This document shows positions 50,701 through 62,000 of a DNA stretch of 62,000 bases, piece by piece. The notes beneath the pieces are model-generated. The model was not told the origin of the DNA and made no database searches. It saw only the letters and a list, made by a program, of their open reading frames with translations. The DNA lies in the NCBI GenBank assembly GCA_012295275.1, contig CM022670.1:23644255-23706254 (forward strand), written 5' to 3'. Numbering within the stretch: the first letter of the stretch is position 1; every line of letters starts with the position of its first letter. The stretch is from Chrysomallon squamiferum (Eukaryota > Mollusca > Gastropoda > Neomphalida > Peltospiridae). Both the position numbers and the translations under genes were made by a program.

Positions 50701-52381
50701 CAGAAAAAGGAGCATAAAAGTGGAGATGAGAAATTACCTTCACCACAAAATGAGGCATCTTCTTCAATGGGCAGTTCAAAGAAGAAATCACCTCTGAATA
50801 CTCTCAATTCTTCAGCACCAAAAGTAAAGCGAAAATCTAAGAAATGCATTTGGGCATCTACAAGACGTAGGAAAAGGCCAAAACGTAGCCCTAATTGCAA
50901 ACAGTCTCCAGTTATTCACAGTGCAGTGAATGATTCATGTGAAAGTGATTATGACTATGCTCAACATTCTACGTCATCTGGCAAAGATATTCCTAGACCC
51001 TTTGATAATAGCATTTCTTCCAAAGACTCTGGTGCAAAACAGGGCTGTAACAAACAATTCCATTCTACAGAAATGTGTGATCTTGTGATGGATAGTGGTA
51101 TTGGTAGTTCTCTTGATAGCAATGGTGATTCTGTTGACAGCATTGACCATGCAAAAGAGAATGCAGGAAAGGTAATTATTTTGATTTCATTTGATTCTAT
51201 AAACTTCATTTCAAACAGTTTTAAATATTTTGCCATTGTTGTTTATATAGATAGTTATTATTATTTTTTCAAAACTACAGATTTAACTTTTTTTGCTTCA
51301 GATGAAAAAAGGTTTCTTATTTATGAATCTGTTATTAAATTATTTTTATCTTTTATTTTAGGTTTCTGGGCAAATTGTTGAAGGCATAGATGCCGATTAT
51401 GACAATGATGAACAGGAAGAAGGTGATCATTATTTCATAAAAGCATTTTTAAAAATGAAAGTATATAATTATTACTTTATTAAAATAAATTTCAAACTTT
51501 CTCAAAAGTTTAGTCCAGTTGATTTTTTTTCTCTACAGTTAATACAATCAACTTATTTTCTACAATTGCATTATCTTCATTTTGTTAACTTCAGAACCAA
51601 GCGGTGCATTTAGGGTAACAAGGACCCGAACATTAACAACTGAACAAGAAAAAGCTTTGGAAATCTTAGAAAGACCTGTGCCACCTTTGATCGTTGACAG
51701 ACGCAGGCTGGAAAAGTTGTTAGAGCATATTGTGGTGGTCACACACAATTACACAGTTGGACAATTGGAAAAGCTGCATAGCAGTCTCAGTCAAAGTATT
51801 TTTAAACATCGAAAGGAGAATGACAAAGCACATCTAATACAGGTAATAATTAGAAATAAAGACATTGCACTTGATCAGCTAATGGCTTTCAAATTGTCAC
51901 ATTCACACGAAAGAGGAAACTACAAAATCTAATAGTGATGGCTTGTTTGTAATATTGCAATATAATATTTAAAAAGAAAAGAAATAGAAAAAATAGCATT
52001 AACATTCTTTTGAAAGTGGGAACCAAAATTAAAATATCTGCTTTGACAATCGTTTTGGTAGTATGTATTTAATTGAATGAACAAAGAACTATACATGGAA
52101 AATAGTTTTGAAACCGTGTTTATGATAGTTATTTTAAGTGTTATATCTGTCACATTATTAATGGAACTGTGTTTTTTCTACATAGAGCTGCTGATCTCAG
52201 TAGTGTTTTGTTTCTTTGTGAGTATATTATTAAACTTGAAGATAGAAAACACTTGACTGTTGGTTTTTTCTGTTTGTTTTTTTTAATAAAGGAGATGGAA
52301 CAGAAAATCGAATCTCTCACTTCAACTACAAGACTGAGACGTGAAAGTGGGGAGAAGATGCCATCAACACCAAGATACTAG
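30933..52381 (+). CDS. ATAD2: ATPase family AAA domain-containing protein 2 (ATAD2/ATAD2B)
   Basis: Complete, 1,456 aa, 25 exons: 30933-31046, 33621-33733, 34091-34125, 34549-34904, 35081-35189, 35488-35646, 37567-37678, 42997-43116, 43490-43601, 44494-44635, 45088-45236, 45388-45636, 45910-46000, 46292-46603, 46892-47039, 47309-47495, 47619-47804, 48030-48162, 48584-48780, 49178-49337, 49806-49928, 50507-51171, 51362-51422, 51595-51842, 52292-52381. The ATG follows an in-frame TAG. Order: Lys/acidic-rich N-terminus, AAA1 (Walker A GPPGTGKT across 44635/45088, Walker [10 protein letters not shown], sensor GATNR, arginine finger RRPGRFDRE), AAA2 without a Walker A lysine ([10 protein letters not shown]), bromodomain with acetyl-lysine Asn in NALEYNP, conserved C-terminus. 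It is a nuclear chromatin ATPase binding acetylated histone H4. The motif before FTKPVD is GIF, nearer ATAD2B (NIF) than ATAD2 (RVF). Confidence 0.96.
31047..33620 (+). other. ATAD2 intron 1
   Basis: Non-coding. It contains a CT/T-rich tract (about 31538-31612) and otherwise AT-rich unique-looking sequence. I see no further gene. Confidence 0.6.
36563..36866. repeat. 152-bp tandem duplication in an ATAD2 intron
   Basis: Two adjacent near-identical copies (start 36563 and 36715; both begin CTTAATGATGGTAGTAACTA) differ at only a few positions, so the duplication is recent. It has no coding potential and lies in the intron between 35646 and 37567. Confidence 0.9.
37704..37726. repeat. First copy of a 23-nt direct repeat
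   Basis: Identical over 23 nt to 42415-42437. It contains AGTAATAATGCGGAATTAG and lies 26 nt past the end of the upstream exon. The flanks of the two copies differ. Confidence 0.85.
41200..42450 (+). promoter_or_regulatory. CpG-rich patch, possible internal ATAD2 promoter
   Basis: CpG-containing words cluster here against a CpG-poor intron, including a perfect CRE palindrome TGACGTCA (about 42042-42049), a half-CRE GTGACGTC near 41691 and a G9-10 run near 41333. A short open frame, MESALS, starts near 42112 and could splice through a GTGTGT donor in frame to the exon at 42997. Another 47-codon frame lies at 42359-42502. In invertebrates, gene bodies tend to be methylated and CpG-depleted while promoters keep CpG, so this may be an alternative promoter. 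No transcript evidence is available. Confidence 0.35.
42415..42437. repeat. Second copy of a 23-nt direct repeat
   Basis: Perfect partner of 37704-37726, 4.7 kb downstream in the same intron and orientation, inside the CpG-rich patch. Confidence 0.85.
44695..44760. repeat. Long poly(T) tract
   Basis: About 66 nt of almost pure T in the ATAD2 intron after the exon ending at 44635. Length is probably unstable. Confidence 0.9.
50058..50102 (+). repeat. Dispersed 45-nt repeat, copy 1
   Basis: TTGTTCTTCACACATTTGAA followed by CAATAAAGCTATACTT closely matches 55503-55547. It lies in an ATAD2 intron. It may be the 3' end of a short retroposon, as both copies contain AATAAA. Confidence 0.5.
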
Positions 52382-52519
52382 CTTCATATTTTATCATCCA
52401 GACCAGTCATGAGATTCTTTACAAACGACAGTAATATTAATAACCTTTAATCCAACAAGTTGCTTAGCCAGATAAAACAAAATTGTTTCAGTATCACTGA
52501 CTTAATTACTTTCATAAAC

Positions 52520-52525
52520 AATAAA
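52520..52525 (+). promoter_or_regulatory. Candidate poly(A) signal of ATAD2
   Basis: AATAAA about 140 nt downstream of the ATAD2 stop codon. Further hexamers exist downstream, so longer 3' UTRs are possible. Confidence 0.4.
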
Positions 52526-53598
52526 GCCTTGTTTTTAGACACACTTATGCAAACTGAACTAGTATTCCTTAATTGCTGTCCCATTAATGTTAGTTATCAG
52601 ATAAATGAAATAAAATATTTAATGTTTCTATTATGAAATATCTTAATGTCTAAAAATAGGGAACAAAAATGTATCTGGTATGTTATACTATCTTCTTTTA
52701 TCTGGTTATATCAACTTTACAATAGCAGAGATAAGGAAGGTTTGCATAATTAACACAAAAGCAAGCATTATCATCCTATGAAAATCAGGGAAACAAATCA
52801 TTCAGGTTATATTTCTGCTTTTTAAAATTGCCATCATTTCCTCAAATATATTCCTTTTTCACAAATAATTATGCTATTTTTTTTAAATATTTTTTCTTTA
52901 TGTTTTACCGTATTTGTACAGGACATATATTTATTAACTTTACATGAATTGTAATTTTTATTTTAATTGTGTTGAATCTAACTTATACAAACACTATATA
53001 TACATACATAAATAAATATATATATTTATTAACAAACTGCCATCGTATACTATTTCCATGTAGATTGTCATTCCCAACCATTTTTGTTATTTATTATATT
53101 AAAATGATTTGTGTTTTGGTAACTAAAAAAAAATTAATATATAAAAATGTAAATCAAAAATGATATTAATATCTGGCAGTTTCAAAATAGCTGTGGACAG
53201 AAGGCACTTCTAAAACTTATTTTACATCATAACTCTATTATTTATCTAAACTTAATATTAGTGCCTTGAATCATCCCAACACCTCTGTATGTTATTGCAG
53301 CTGCTCATTTTATACAGAAGTTATTTTGTAGATAAACCTTTTTTAATTTATTAAATCTAATTTGGATCAATTTTATATTTATATTCAAGACTGTTACAGT
53401 CTAGAATTAACATTCATATTGAACGAGAACTTCAACTCCGAGAATATAATAATTGCCATATTATTATTATTTCAACGGGAAAGCAAATTAAATTTAAAAT
53501 TTTAGACCTCTCCCCCTACAAAAAATCCATTGGAGGAAATATTTACAGCAAAAATTGATTTTCTTCTCGTTTGAAATGTGTATTTAAAAACATGTGTT

Positions 53599-53638
<40 letters not shown>
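53599..53638. repeat. Compound (GT)n(GA)n microsatellite
   Basis: A GT array passes directly into a GA array. Confidence 0.9.
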
Positions 53639-55502
53639 TATATTTAAATGATATGTTCATAACTAGTTTACATTTGAAGTTTGAAGGACAAGGGAGGTTT
53701 CGGCTGGGTTCATGGGTCATTAACTGTATTTTGGCAATGAACTGCAAAACGAAATAAAAAAAAAAATTAAAAATTAATAACAGTAAATGAACTGTTATAT
53801 GAAAACAAAGAAGATGCATTCTATTTATTTTTTTTTAAATTAAATCAAATAAAAAAAATTTTAAATAAAAAAAAAAAATAATTTAGATAAACTTTAAGAA
53901 TACATTTTTAGGATTTTTCTGTTTTTCTTTTAGAGCAAGTGTGTTAGTAGTAGATATAGAAAAGCATTTAGTAAATAAAATATAAATAGCAATAAAAATT
54001 ATAAAAAATAAACAAATCTATCTGATCTGAAATTTGTAGGTAATGAATTACTACAAAAAGTTATATTTGTTACTGTTGAAGTTAAAAAAACAATTTACAT
54101 AATTAGAATAATCAATATATAATTTAATTGTTTATTGTACATTATAATTACAATCAAATAAATTCATTTTTTAAACAATTTGTAAAATGAAATGTTATAT
54201 TTATATTTGATGAATTTGTTATTTATTCGTCATTTTTCCTTTAAATAAATGTAGAGTTGAAAAATGTTTGAAATGAAAGCAGTTCTGGGATGTCATTGAA
54301 AAGAAAACCAGAATTTAAAAAAAGAAATCCACACAAAAGCCAGTGACTGTAAAATTGTTCATTGCTACAAGTTGAGCAGTGTTGTGATTTCAAGTTTCAT
54401 TTAATTGTTTACCATCAAACTTTTTTTTTAAAATTACTGTTTTACTTAATATTTTAACTGTTTTGTATTCACAGTGTTACTCATATTTTCAGACATTAAT
54501 TTTGTTTTATATATTTAGCTAATGTTTTTGAAAATTAAAAGTGTTTTAAACATCAGTTTCAAAATAAACCATTTAAGTTTCATATCATTAATTTTTATTT
54601 ATTAACAAATAATCTTGAATTTGAAGTTTCATTTTGCACTAAAAACATTTTAAATACATAAATATTTTGTTTTTGTGATTCAAGATATTATTTTAATTTT
54701 ATATATAAATTGTTTGCTTAGAAGACTGATTAAAACAGAACCTCACATATTTAGATTATATTTAACCTTTTTGCTTTTATTTATTTTTTTTTTTTTAATA
54801 CTTTTTTGTTAATTTGTAAAAATAATAATATGAGTGTTGTATAGTTGAAATTGACTGATCATGGTTTATAACACTAGTTGATTGTCTTTTTGTGATTATT
54901 TATCTGTATTGAAAGTCTAAATTAATCTTATTTGTTGGGATTTTCTTTTTTTCCCCCCTCCTTGTTTGTTTAGTTCTTTTTTTTTTAAATTTCATTTTGA
55001 CCTCAATAAAAGACAGGAAATAGGGTTCTGTATTAGGAGACAAAATAAATGTAAATTTAAATATCTAGTTAAAATTGTAATGATGCTTTTGTTATACTTT
55101 GCAAAGATGGATATCTGCATTAAAGTTATCCATTCTTTAAATTCCAAACTAAAAAAAAAAATTCTTTTTTTTTTTCCATATATGAATATTAAAAAAAAAA
55201 AATCAAAAGATATAGAAGTTAAATAACTTGGAATATGTAATTTCAGTGCTGCTAATTTTTATTTCAAATTGGAACCCTATTTGGTGTATTAAGACTTAAG
55301 GTATTGAGGAATTGCAGACAAGTTAAAATGATGTCTGATAATGACAGGTTAAGTGTAACTGTTAACACAAACAAGTCACAGTGTTTTGTGAATACGTATT
55401 TATTAAAGTAATGTGTAACTTCATTTTTGTATATATGTGGTCATGTTTTAGTGTCATGGGTTGTATCAGATTAGTTCAGTTTTATACAGGTGATAAATTC
55501 TA

Positions 55503-55547
55503 ACTTTTGTTCCTCACATATTTGCACAATAAAGCTCTACTTACAGT
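55503..55547 (+). repeat. Dispersed 45-nt repeat, copy 2
   Basis: Similar to 50058-50102 over about 45 nt, including CAATAAAGCT(A/C)TACTT. Confidence 0.5.
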
Positions 55548-56791
55548 TGCATGTACAATCATTAATTTTATTATTAAAAATATAGAAAAAATTTGGTCAC
55601 TAACCTTGAAATAAATAGGTTTACTCTGGGGTAAAATTTGTCGAGTCGTTTTCAGTTATATATGAACTCAAAATAACTCCACGAATACAGACATGTTGAT
55701 GTTAATTTTCAACACTGATCTCATTTTATTTTTTAAGATAAACATTTTTATGAATAGTTTGTAGCATGACAGTATCATTAATGTATGCAGGTCTATTATG
55801 CATTCAGAATGTAAAAAGACCAAGTACAGAAATTTCTTTTGTAAAATTCCAAATTTCATTAAATATGGGTTTTTTTCTTTTTACCCTTTTTATTTATTCT
55901 GGTAAGTTATGTTGAAAAATGATAGTGGGATTAATTGTGCAGTGTGAATAACAGTGGCTTCTGCTGTGACAGCTCATTGGGTGTTGTGTGAAGCAAAAAG
56001 TATGTTTGTTGCATTTGACTGTTTATGGAATGGTGTAATAAACATTTTGATGCAGAATTTGATTTGTTTTTTATTTTATAAACAGTTGCAAGTTTTTCCT
56101 ACTTCAAAAATAATATACACAAGATATACACAGTTAGATCTAATAGACAGCTGGGTTTGTCTTCACCAAATCAGATATTTTTTGTAAGCTAATGTACAAC
56201 TAATATCAGCAACTCAAGGAACATTCTGAGAAATAATTTTTAAAATGCATTGTATCTGACAAACTAATTAAAATGCAAAATAGTAACAGTATTAAAAAAG
56301 TTGACTGTCATTTTTGTTTTCCAAAAACTGTTTTCCACATGTCCCTCTTTACAAAATAAAGAATCCTACTGAAAATGAAAAATAATTCATATTGATTCAT
56401 CATCTATTTAAGTATTTCACACTGTCTTTTCTTTTTTAAATCCTAGGCAAATTGTAAAATGATTTAAAAACAAATACCCAATACAGGTTATTAATTTTAT
56501 TTATTGAAAGCAAAACTGTGATTCAAATAAGGACAAAACAAGTGGACTCTTTCAATTTATCATAAAACATTGCAGAGATTTACAGGCCAAACAATTACAG
56601 ATCACTTTAAAATGAACTTTGTTCAGCTGTTTTTCTTAATTTTCCAGGAAAGATGCAGGTGATGATGCTTTAAAAAGATCTGTTGTTTGTCAAAGTTGTC
56701 AGTGCAAAATAATTTTTCCAAGAATCAGAGATAGAAAACAAAATTCACATTTTGATGTTCTGTATTTTCTGTATATTAAAGGCACCCAAAT

Positions 56792-56797
56792 TTTATT
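56792..56797 (-). promoter_or_regulatory. Candidate poly(A) signal of HADHB
   Basis: AATAAA on the minus strand about 117 nt past the HADHB stop codon. Confidence 0.5.
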
Positions 56798-56913
56798 CTC
56801 TTCAACAATTACACAAAACACTTTTGTCCATCAGCCATACATATAAAAAATGCTCAACAAACATCTCTCAGTTTAACAACTGGGTGCTGTTTTTAAATCA
56901 CAAATAATTATGA

Positions 56914-59900
56914 CTACTTGGAAGGATATCGCTCGACGATAGATGCGTGTCCCTGAAATATAAATAAAATTGACAATTCAGAATTTTTACATAAATATTA
57001 GCAGTCTACAACACATCAAATTTTAAAATAAAATAAAAATGTTATATGTATTTTAAATACCTTACAAAAAACTCCACTGTACATTACTAATGCCATTTTA
57101 ACTGTTTTTCTTTAGAAATGCTGAAATGTCATTGAACTAATTTTCTATAAGCAGTAAAGTATTTCTTTTCTTACTTTGATTTTTTTTTTTTTTGTTATTT
57201 ATTTATTTAATTATCATTATTATTATTATTTTGTTTTGTTAGAGAGGATGGGTTTATTCACAAGCATGGACTTATTCCCAGTGAATTACAGGAACACAGA
57301 ATGTTTTTCTTTTTGTTTTATTTTTATTTTCTTCTGTAAGGACAATTTTGGATAAACAAGTGCAATAAACTTTTCTGTTTAAAATAATAACAATAACAAT
57401 AAAATTATTATTAGATACTAACAAGTCCTCCAGCTGCACAAGCTGCGACTAGTGCATATTGTCCACCATCCTTCTGAAGACGATTAGCTGCTGTTGTTAC
57501 CAATCTGACACCTGTAGCACCGAATGGATGTCCCAGAGACAGAGATCCACCCCATGCATTTAACTTCTCCAAGGGTGGACACCCAAACTGAAGAATATCA
57601 GAGAACAGACAATACATTATTAAGTTGGTTATTGCTAAAATGTTCTTGTGTGTACTTTCAAAAAGAAATGCAGTATTTTTATTATCTTTTTACTTCATAT
57701 TTTATATCATAATTCAGGTTCCAAATTATAGTTTTATCAGAAAATTCTATTAAATTTATAAACAGTTTTCAAGTCTTTTAAATTTCAACCAAAACTATAC
57801 CTTGCTTGATCTTCCCATGTAGGTCTTGGCAAAGAAGTCAGAGTCCAAAGCTTTCATATTTGCAAGAATTTGCCCCTTAAAAAGAAACCAAAATATTAAT
57901 CAATATTAGTGGGAAAAAATAAATCCCAATTAACATAAAATAATAACCTTGGTAACAACTACAGGCTGAAGCAGATAGCTGTATTAATGAAGAGAAAGTT
58001 TAAAAACTTCTGCAGGCTGTTTTTTGAAATTTTCTTTTTAAAAATATTTTTCTTTCTCTTGTTATGTTCATTTAATAGGGGAAAATCTATTATATTTTTA
58101 ATTCTTTTCAGATTTGGCTGACATTTTAACATAATGCCAGATTTACATTAGAAAACAGATATAAAAGTTCAATAAAACAATTCTGAACTCATGAGGGGTT
58201 GATTTCATTGCTTTCTGCACAAAATCTGGATCTCCAGATAACTGATAGGTTAAATGAACTCAAATTTTGAAAGTAAATATTTAAAATGCATTTGCATGGT
58301 ATAACAGAGTTGTTCTTATTTTTTTTCTTCTATGATCTTTTTAAAAAAAATTTTATAATTTTTTCAGTTTTTAAAATATTCTTACAGAATCATAAACAAC
58401 AAATGAATATGTATGCATCATAACATTTTTTATTTCTTTTTTTTTATCAGTATTGCTCTGTTAAAACATGAAGAACACCTGAATATTTTAAAAGATTCTG
58501 TTGGAAATTCAGTGAGATCAATACAAAAAACAGCAGTGCAGCAAAAAATATGCAGTTGAGAAAATCAAAGTTAGTCAGTATTACTGACCATTTTTTGTTT
58601 CTCATTACCTCCTGAGTCCATCAAAGCTGATCTTTTCTATGACTCTGGCCTTTCACAAAACTAAGTACATGTTTTTGCTTACAATCTGACAATGAAATTT
58701 CATACACAATGGTGACAGATAAGCAAAGAAGTGCAGATTTCCAGTTATGTGATAACATTTTAGCTTATCACTGTTGCTTATTCAACACAGTCTCAGCTGT
58801 CATAATTCTTGGATAGCATGGTCTCCTTTCCTAAACAGTAATTCATAGAAATGGCTGAATGTTTCAAAACATTTGCTATACCATCATACAGTCCAAAAGT
58901 AGAGCTTTCCACTGGTATGGAGTTTGTCAACAAAAGAAATAAACTGACAGTGCAAAAATCTAATTTTATTGTGTCATATTTATTCAGGACAAAAGTCAGA
59001 TGACAAAGAATATGAATTTAACATAATTGAACAGCATATTTTAGCATGCATCAGATGTTTGCTGTCACAAGCTGCTTACATCTAGTCCTTAACTTTCAAA
59101 ACAACCTTTATTGAAAATGCTTTCACTATGTATAGATGCATTGGAATCTAGCAAATTTACTTCTTTTTCTAATGTTTTTTTTCTGTTGTTTTTTTTTTTT
59201 TTTTTTCAATCAGTGAACAAAGTTGAATGAGAGTTAGGATCAGATGAAGGAGCAAAATAAATTACAACCTGATAAAAATGAAAAGTGTATAATAAATATT
59301 TAGACTTCAGAAACTACTAAATCTAATCCTTTCTAACAGACAGTATTAAAAAAATAACTATTCAACATAAATAAAATACGTTATTAAGTGACAGTAACTT
59401 ACTGCAAAAGCTTCATGATATTCAAAAACACTTATGTCAGAGAGCTGGAGCCCAGCCTTTTCAAGAATCCTTGGTGTTCCATAAGCTGGCCTGAAATTAC
59501 AATAAAGTAAAAAACATTTAAGATTTATAAAAACCAGATCTATAAATAATAAGTAAGTTCAAGGGTGCTTTATAGTGTAAACTAATAAAATGAAATATAT
59601 AAAGTCATGGACATAAACATATTAAAATAAATGTAAAGATAATGGTGAACATGTTAAAATGGTGGTAAAAATAAATCAATCACATTTAAAAACTGTTTAA
59701 AATAATTAATAAACTAGCTCGCACATTTTAAAATAGGAAAAATAAAACAAATTATATATGTGAACAATGTAGATTTGAAAGAAATGGGTTTTCAGTAGTG
59801 TTTTGAATGCTGTTTCAGCCTCCCTGAAGTTACCTATGAGTGACTTCCACAAAGTCAGTGCAGCACAAGGGTAATGTTGTTCTCTGACAATGACGCTATT

Positions 59901-61861
59901 CGAGTTTCTATTGTTCCATTCACAGATTAATTAAAAAATACTTGCCCAAGAAGAAGTTGATCAGCTGGGTCCTGAGCAACGTACAAGAAATCTCTCAGGT
60001 AAGCTTTGGGTTTCAATCCCATCTCAAGTGCCTTCTTTTCTGACATAATCAAACAAGCTGAAGCTCCATCAGACTGAAAATATTTACAAATTAATAATCT
60101 TCATGCAAAGAGGGTATTTCTTAACACTACAGTTAATTCCTTTCTGTCTAATTTCATTATTTAAGAGAAAAAGCAAAGCAGTATAATATTTAAATGAATT
60201 GTATTTTATAAACAAAGAAATTATTTTAATATTTTTAATGGAAAAGGAAAATCTGGATTTTATAAATTATTTCTAATGTATGTTGGAACTGTCAAAAGTC
60301 ATAATTTTTTTTATTAAATGCAACTTACAGGTAATAATTTAACTTCTGATCATTTTGGATTTTTTTTTTTCCCACACTATTTCTAGTATAATATCAAAAT
60401 TAATGGAATAGGTTAAAATCAAAGACTACATTTCACACTATAATAATATTATTATATTTACCAGAAAAGAGGAATTAGCTGCTGTAATAGTACCATGAGG
60501 TTTAACAAATGCAGGTTTCAATTTTGCCATCTGTGCAAGTGAAGACACTCTAACACCATTATCGGAGGCAACTGGCTCTGCAACACCTGAAGTACAAAAA
60601 TAATTACATTATTTGCTAACATAGATAACAAATTCAATCTTATTTCTTTAACAAGAGGTCAAACAGCCAATATTCTGAACTAATAAGTAACTTAGGATAC
60701 AGAATAGAATATTAAAAATAAACTAAAATTAAAATAATTTACTTAAAAGTTTAATGTCAAGTCAGCAAAATATTTAACAAACAGTAATTTTGTGTTTCCA
60801 AACTCACATTTGTAACAAGACTAAAATTTTAAGGCAATGTGCAGCAGTAGAAAAAAACAACTAAATTTGGTGATTTTTACTTTCTTGTGGATGTACCTCC
60901 CTGAACATGTCTATTTTCAGTTCTCAAACCTCAATTTCATCAAAAATGTCCTTTTTAAGCTGTAAAAATGTATTTATAAATGCTATCCATTCATATTTGC
61001 ATTAATTTGCTCCGAAAGGTGCTTGAATAAGCAAAGTTTTAGGCCCTGGTAGCCTCATACGAAATGATCTAGATTATCTCCCCTCTACTAGGTAAACTGC
61101 CTTGAACCAGTATTTCATTTTTGTTTACTTCAGCACCTTTGACAACAGAAGGTTTTGTTTTGGGTGATAAAACTTGAATATAGTTTAAACAGGAAATGTA
61201 TGACTGTGAACGTGATGCCAAGTGACTGGCTAAATGTCTGAAGTTTTCGAGCAAGATTGAGAAATAAATAATGGAAATCAAAACATGTTTCTCATCTTTA
61301 TTTTGTGTCCTTCTCATTTTCCATTTTCCAACTGAATAACAATTGGTAGCTAAGGAATCAATCAAATGTTTTTCCTATCCATAAATAATAGTAAACTGAT
61401 TACAATAAAACCAAATAATGAATTTAAACCTGTACCTGGAACTTTGTATGTCAGTCTATCAGACAAAAGACCTTTCTCAGAAGCTTCATGAGCCAGTGTG
61501 TGTGATCGCAAAGCAAACTCATCCTAAAACAAAAATTTAATTATTTTTTTTATTATTCACAAGCAATGTCCACAACCAATTAAACATGCATCAATGTAAA
61601 AATATTCCCAAATTCTGATATCTGGTTTCCATTATTAAATTCTTTTTTAAATTTAATTCTAAAATGAAAAGATTATTATATATCACTAAAGTATTAAGTC
61701 AAATTTTATTTAATATTTAATCTAAAAACCATTTATCTGATTTTTTTCAAAATAAAAAAAAGTTTTACCTGTTCTTCTCTGCTTATGGCAAAGGCAGCTG
61801 CCAGCCTATCACCAGAATGACCCATTGTTTCCTCTGTTGAAAATTCTGACACACTAGGTAA
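56914..61861 (-). CDS. HADHB: Mitochondrial trifunctional enzyme beta subunit (3-ketoacyl-CoA thiolase), 3' part
   Basis: Eight phase-consistent exons encode the C-terminal 266 aa: 61861-61769, 61523-61436, 60586-60462, 60073-59946, 59490-59403, 57875-57801, 57587-57423, 56952-56914. Roughly 200 N-terminal residues, including the mitochondrial presequence and the nucleophilic cysteine region, lie beyond the right edge. Matching stretches include [86 protein letters not shown] and the ending [12 protein letters not shown]. Catalytic histidine (YHEAF), GHPFGATG loop and C-terminal catalytic cysteine (VAACAAGG) are present. The enzyme cleaves long-chain 3-ketoacyl-CoA in beta-oxidation together with HADHA in the mitochondrial matrix/inner membrane. 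The intron after 59946 uses a GC-AG boundary (GG|GCAAGT), required to give LLLGPAYGTP. Confidence 0.95.
59770..59935. repeat. Probable dispersed repeat in a HADHB intron
   Basis: A less AT-rich block (GGGTTTTCAGTAGTGTTTTG ... GTGACTTCCACAAAGTCAGT) resembles a type of interspersed repeat I have seen in invertebrate genomes, but I cannot name it. It ends beside the GC donor of the 59946-60073 exon. No second copy occurs in the window. Confidence 0.3.
60587..61435 (-). other. HADHB intron with a repeat-like block
   Basis: The part from about 61000 to 61380 is less AT-rich than the rest and contains, on the minus strand, AGAGGGGAGATAATC, a close relative of the motif at 23105. A 98-codon open frame here (61365-61069) has no recognisable similarity and is taken as non-coding. 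Confidence 0.35.
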
Positions 61862-62000
61862 CTAAATTAACATACATGATTTAAAATACATTCCAATAAT
61901 ATACACCTACATTTATTCTCTTTTTCTGCCTTTCATTCTAATTATTAAAACTGCAACAGGTTTTTAATTCATCTAAAATAAATTCTTAATTTGAAAATCT

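Larger units (their letters stand above)
52526..56790. other. Convergent intergenic region between ATAD2 and HADHB
   Basis: AT-rich, with no reading frame that looks like protein. Probably holds the 3' ends of both convergent genes. It contains a (GT)n(GA)n array (53599-53638), several A and T runs, and the second copy of the 45-nt repeat at 55503-55547. Confidence 0.6.

Noticed and set aside
61069-61365. 98-codon minus-strand frame within a HADHB intron
   Set aside because: No recognisable similarity, no compatible splice phase with HADHB, and it overlaps a repeat-like block.
1-62000. CRISPR array, operon, bacterial or viral gene cluster
   Set aside because: No spaced repeats, no polycistronic gene spacing and no viral proteins; introns throughout show ordinary animal nuclear DNA.

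Overview
The window is strongly AT-rich animal nuclear DNA. Its protein-coding genes are split into many short exons with GT-AG introns, poly(A) signals follow the stop codons, and microsatellites are abundant. Protein content (a giant Tudor protein, ATAD2, HADHB, a TMEM244-like membrane protein) is metazoan. A decayed Jockey-type LINE and two copies of the motif GGGGAGATAA, which I recall as frequent in mollusc repeats, suggest a lophotrochozoan and most likely a mollusc. The species cannot be told from the sequence alone.

Layout. 1-6318 is mostly non-coding, with microsatellites, one small unidentified coding-like fragment and one possible minus-strand first exon. 6321-6771 is a short pogo/Tigger-like DNA element flanked by TA. 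7151-21394 (minus) is an 11-exon gene for a multi-Tudor protein of about 3,130 residues with about 13 extended Tudor modules, probably a germ-granule/piRNA-pathway scaffold. It carries one +1 frameshift. 24907-28449 (minus) is a 7-exon gene for a small multi-pass membrane protein resembling TMEM244, with a dead Jockey-like fragment in one intron. 30933-52381 (plus) is a complete 25-exon ATAD2/ATAD2B orthologue (1,456 aa: acidic N-terminus, AAA1, degenerate AAA2, bromodomain). 56914-61861 (minus) holds the last eight exons of the mitochondrial trifunctional enzyme beta subunit (HADHB); its 5' part lies beyond the right edge.

TMEM244-like and ATAD2 are head-to-head across 2.5 kb. ATAD2 and HADHB converge tail-to-tail across 4.5 kb. 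The genes belong to unrelated processes (germline small-RNA biology, chromatin, fatty-acid beta-oxidation), so this is ordinary animal gene order and not an operon or a dedicated system. I built the exon models by hand by checking splice sites, reading phase and remembered family sequences. Every junction is phase-consistent except for the one extra base in the Tudor gene.

The points most worth a second look are the Tudor frameshift, the internal repeat structure of the Tudor protein, a CpG-rich patch in the 5.3-kb ATAD2 intron that could be an alternative promoter, a 23-nt duplication bracketing most of that intron, and the pogo-like element.
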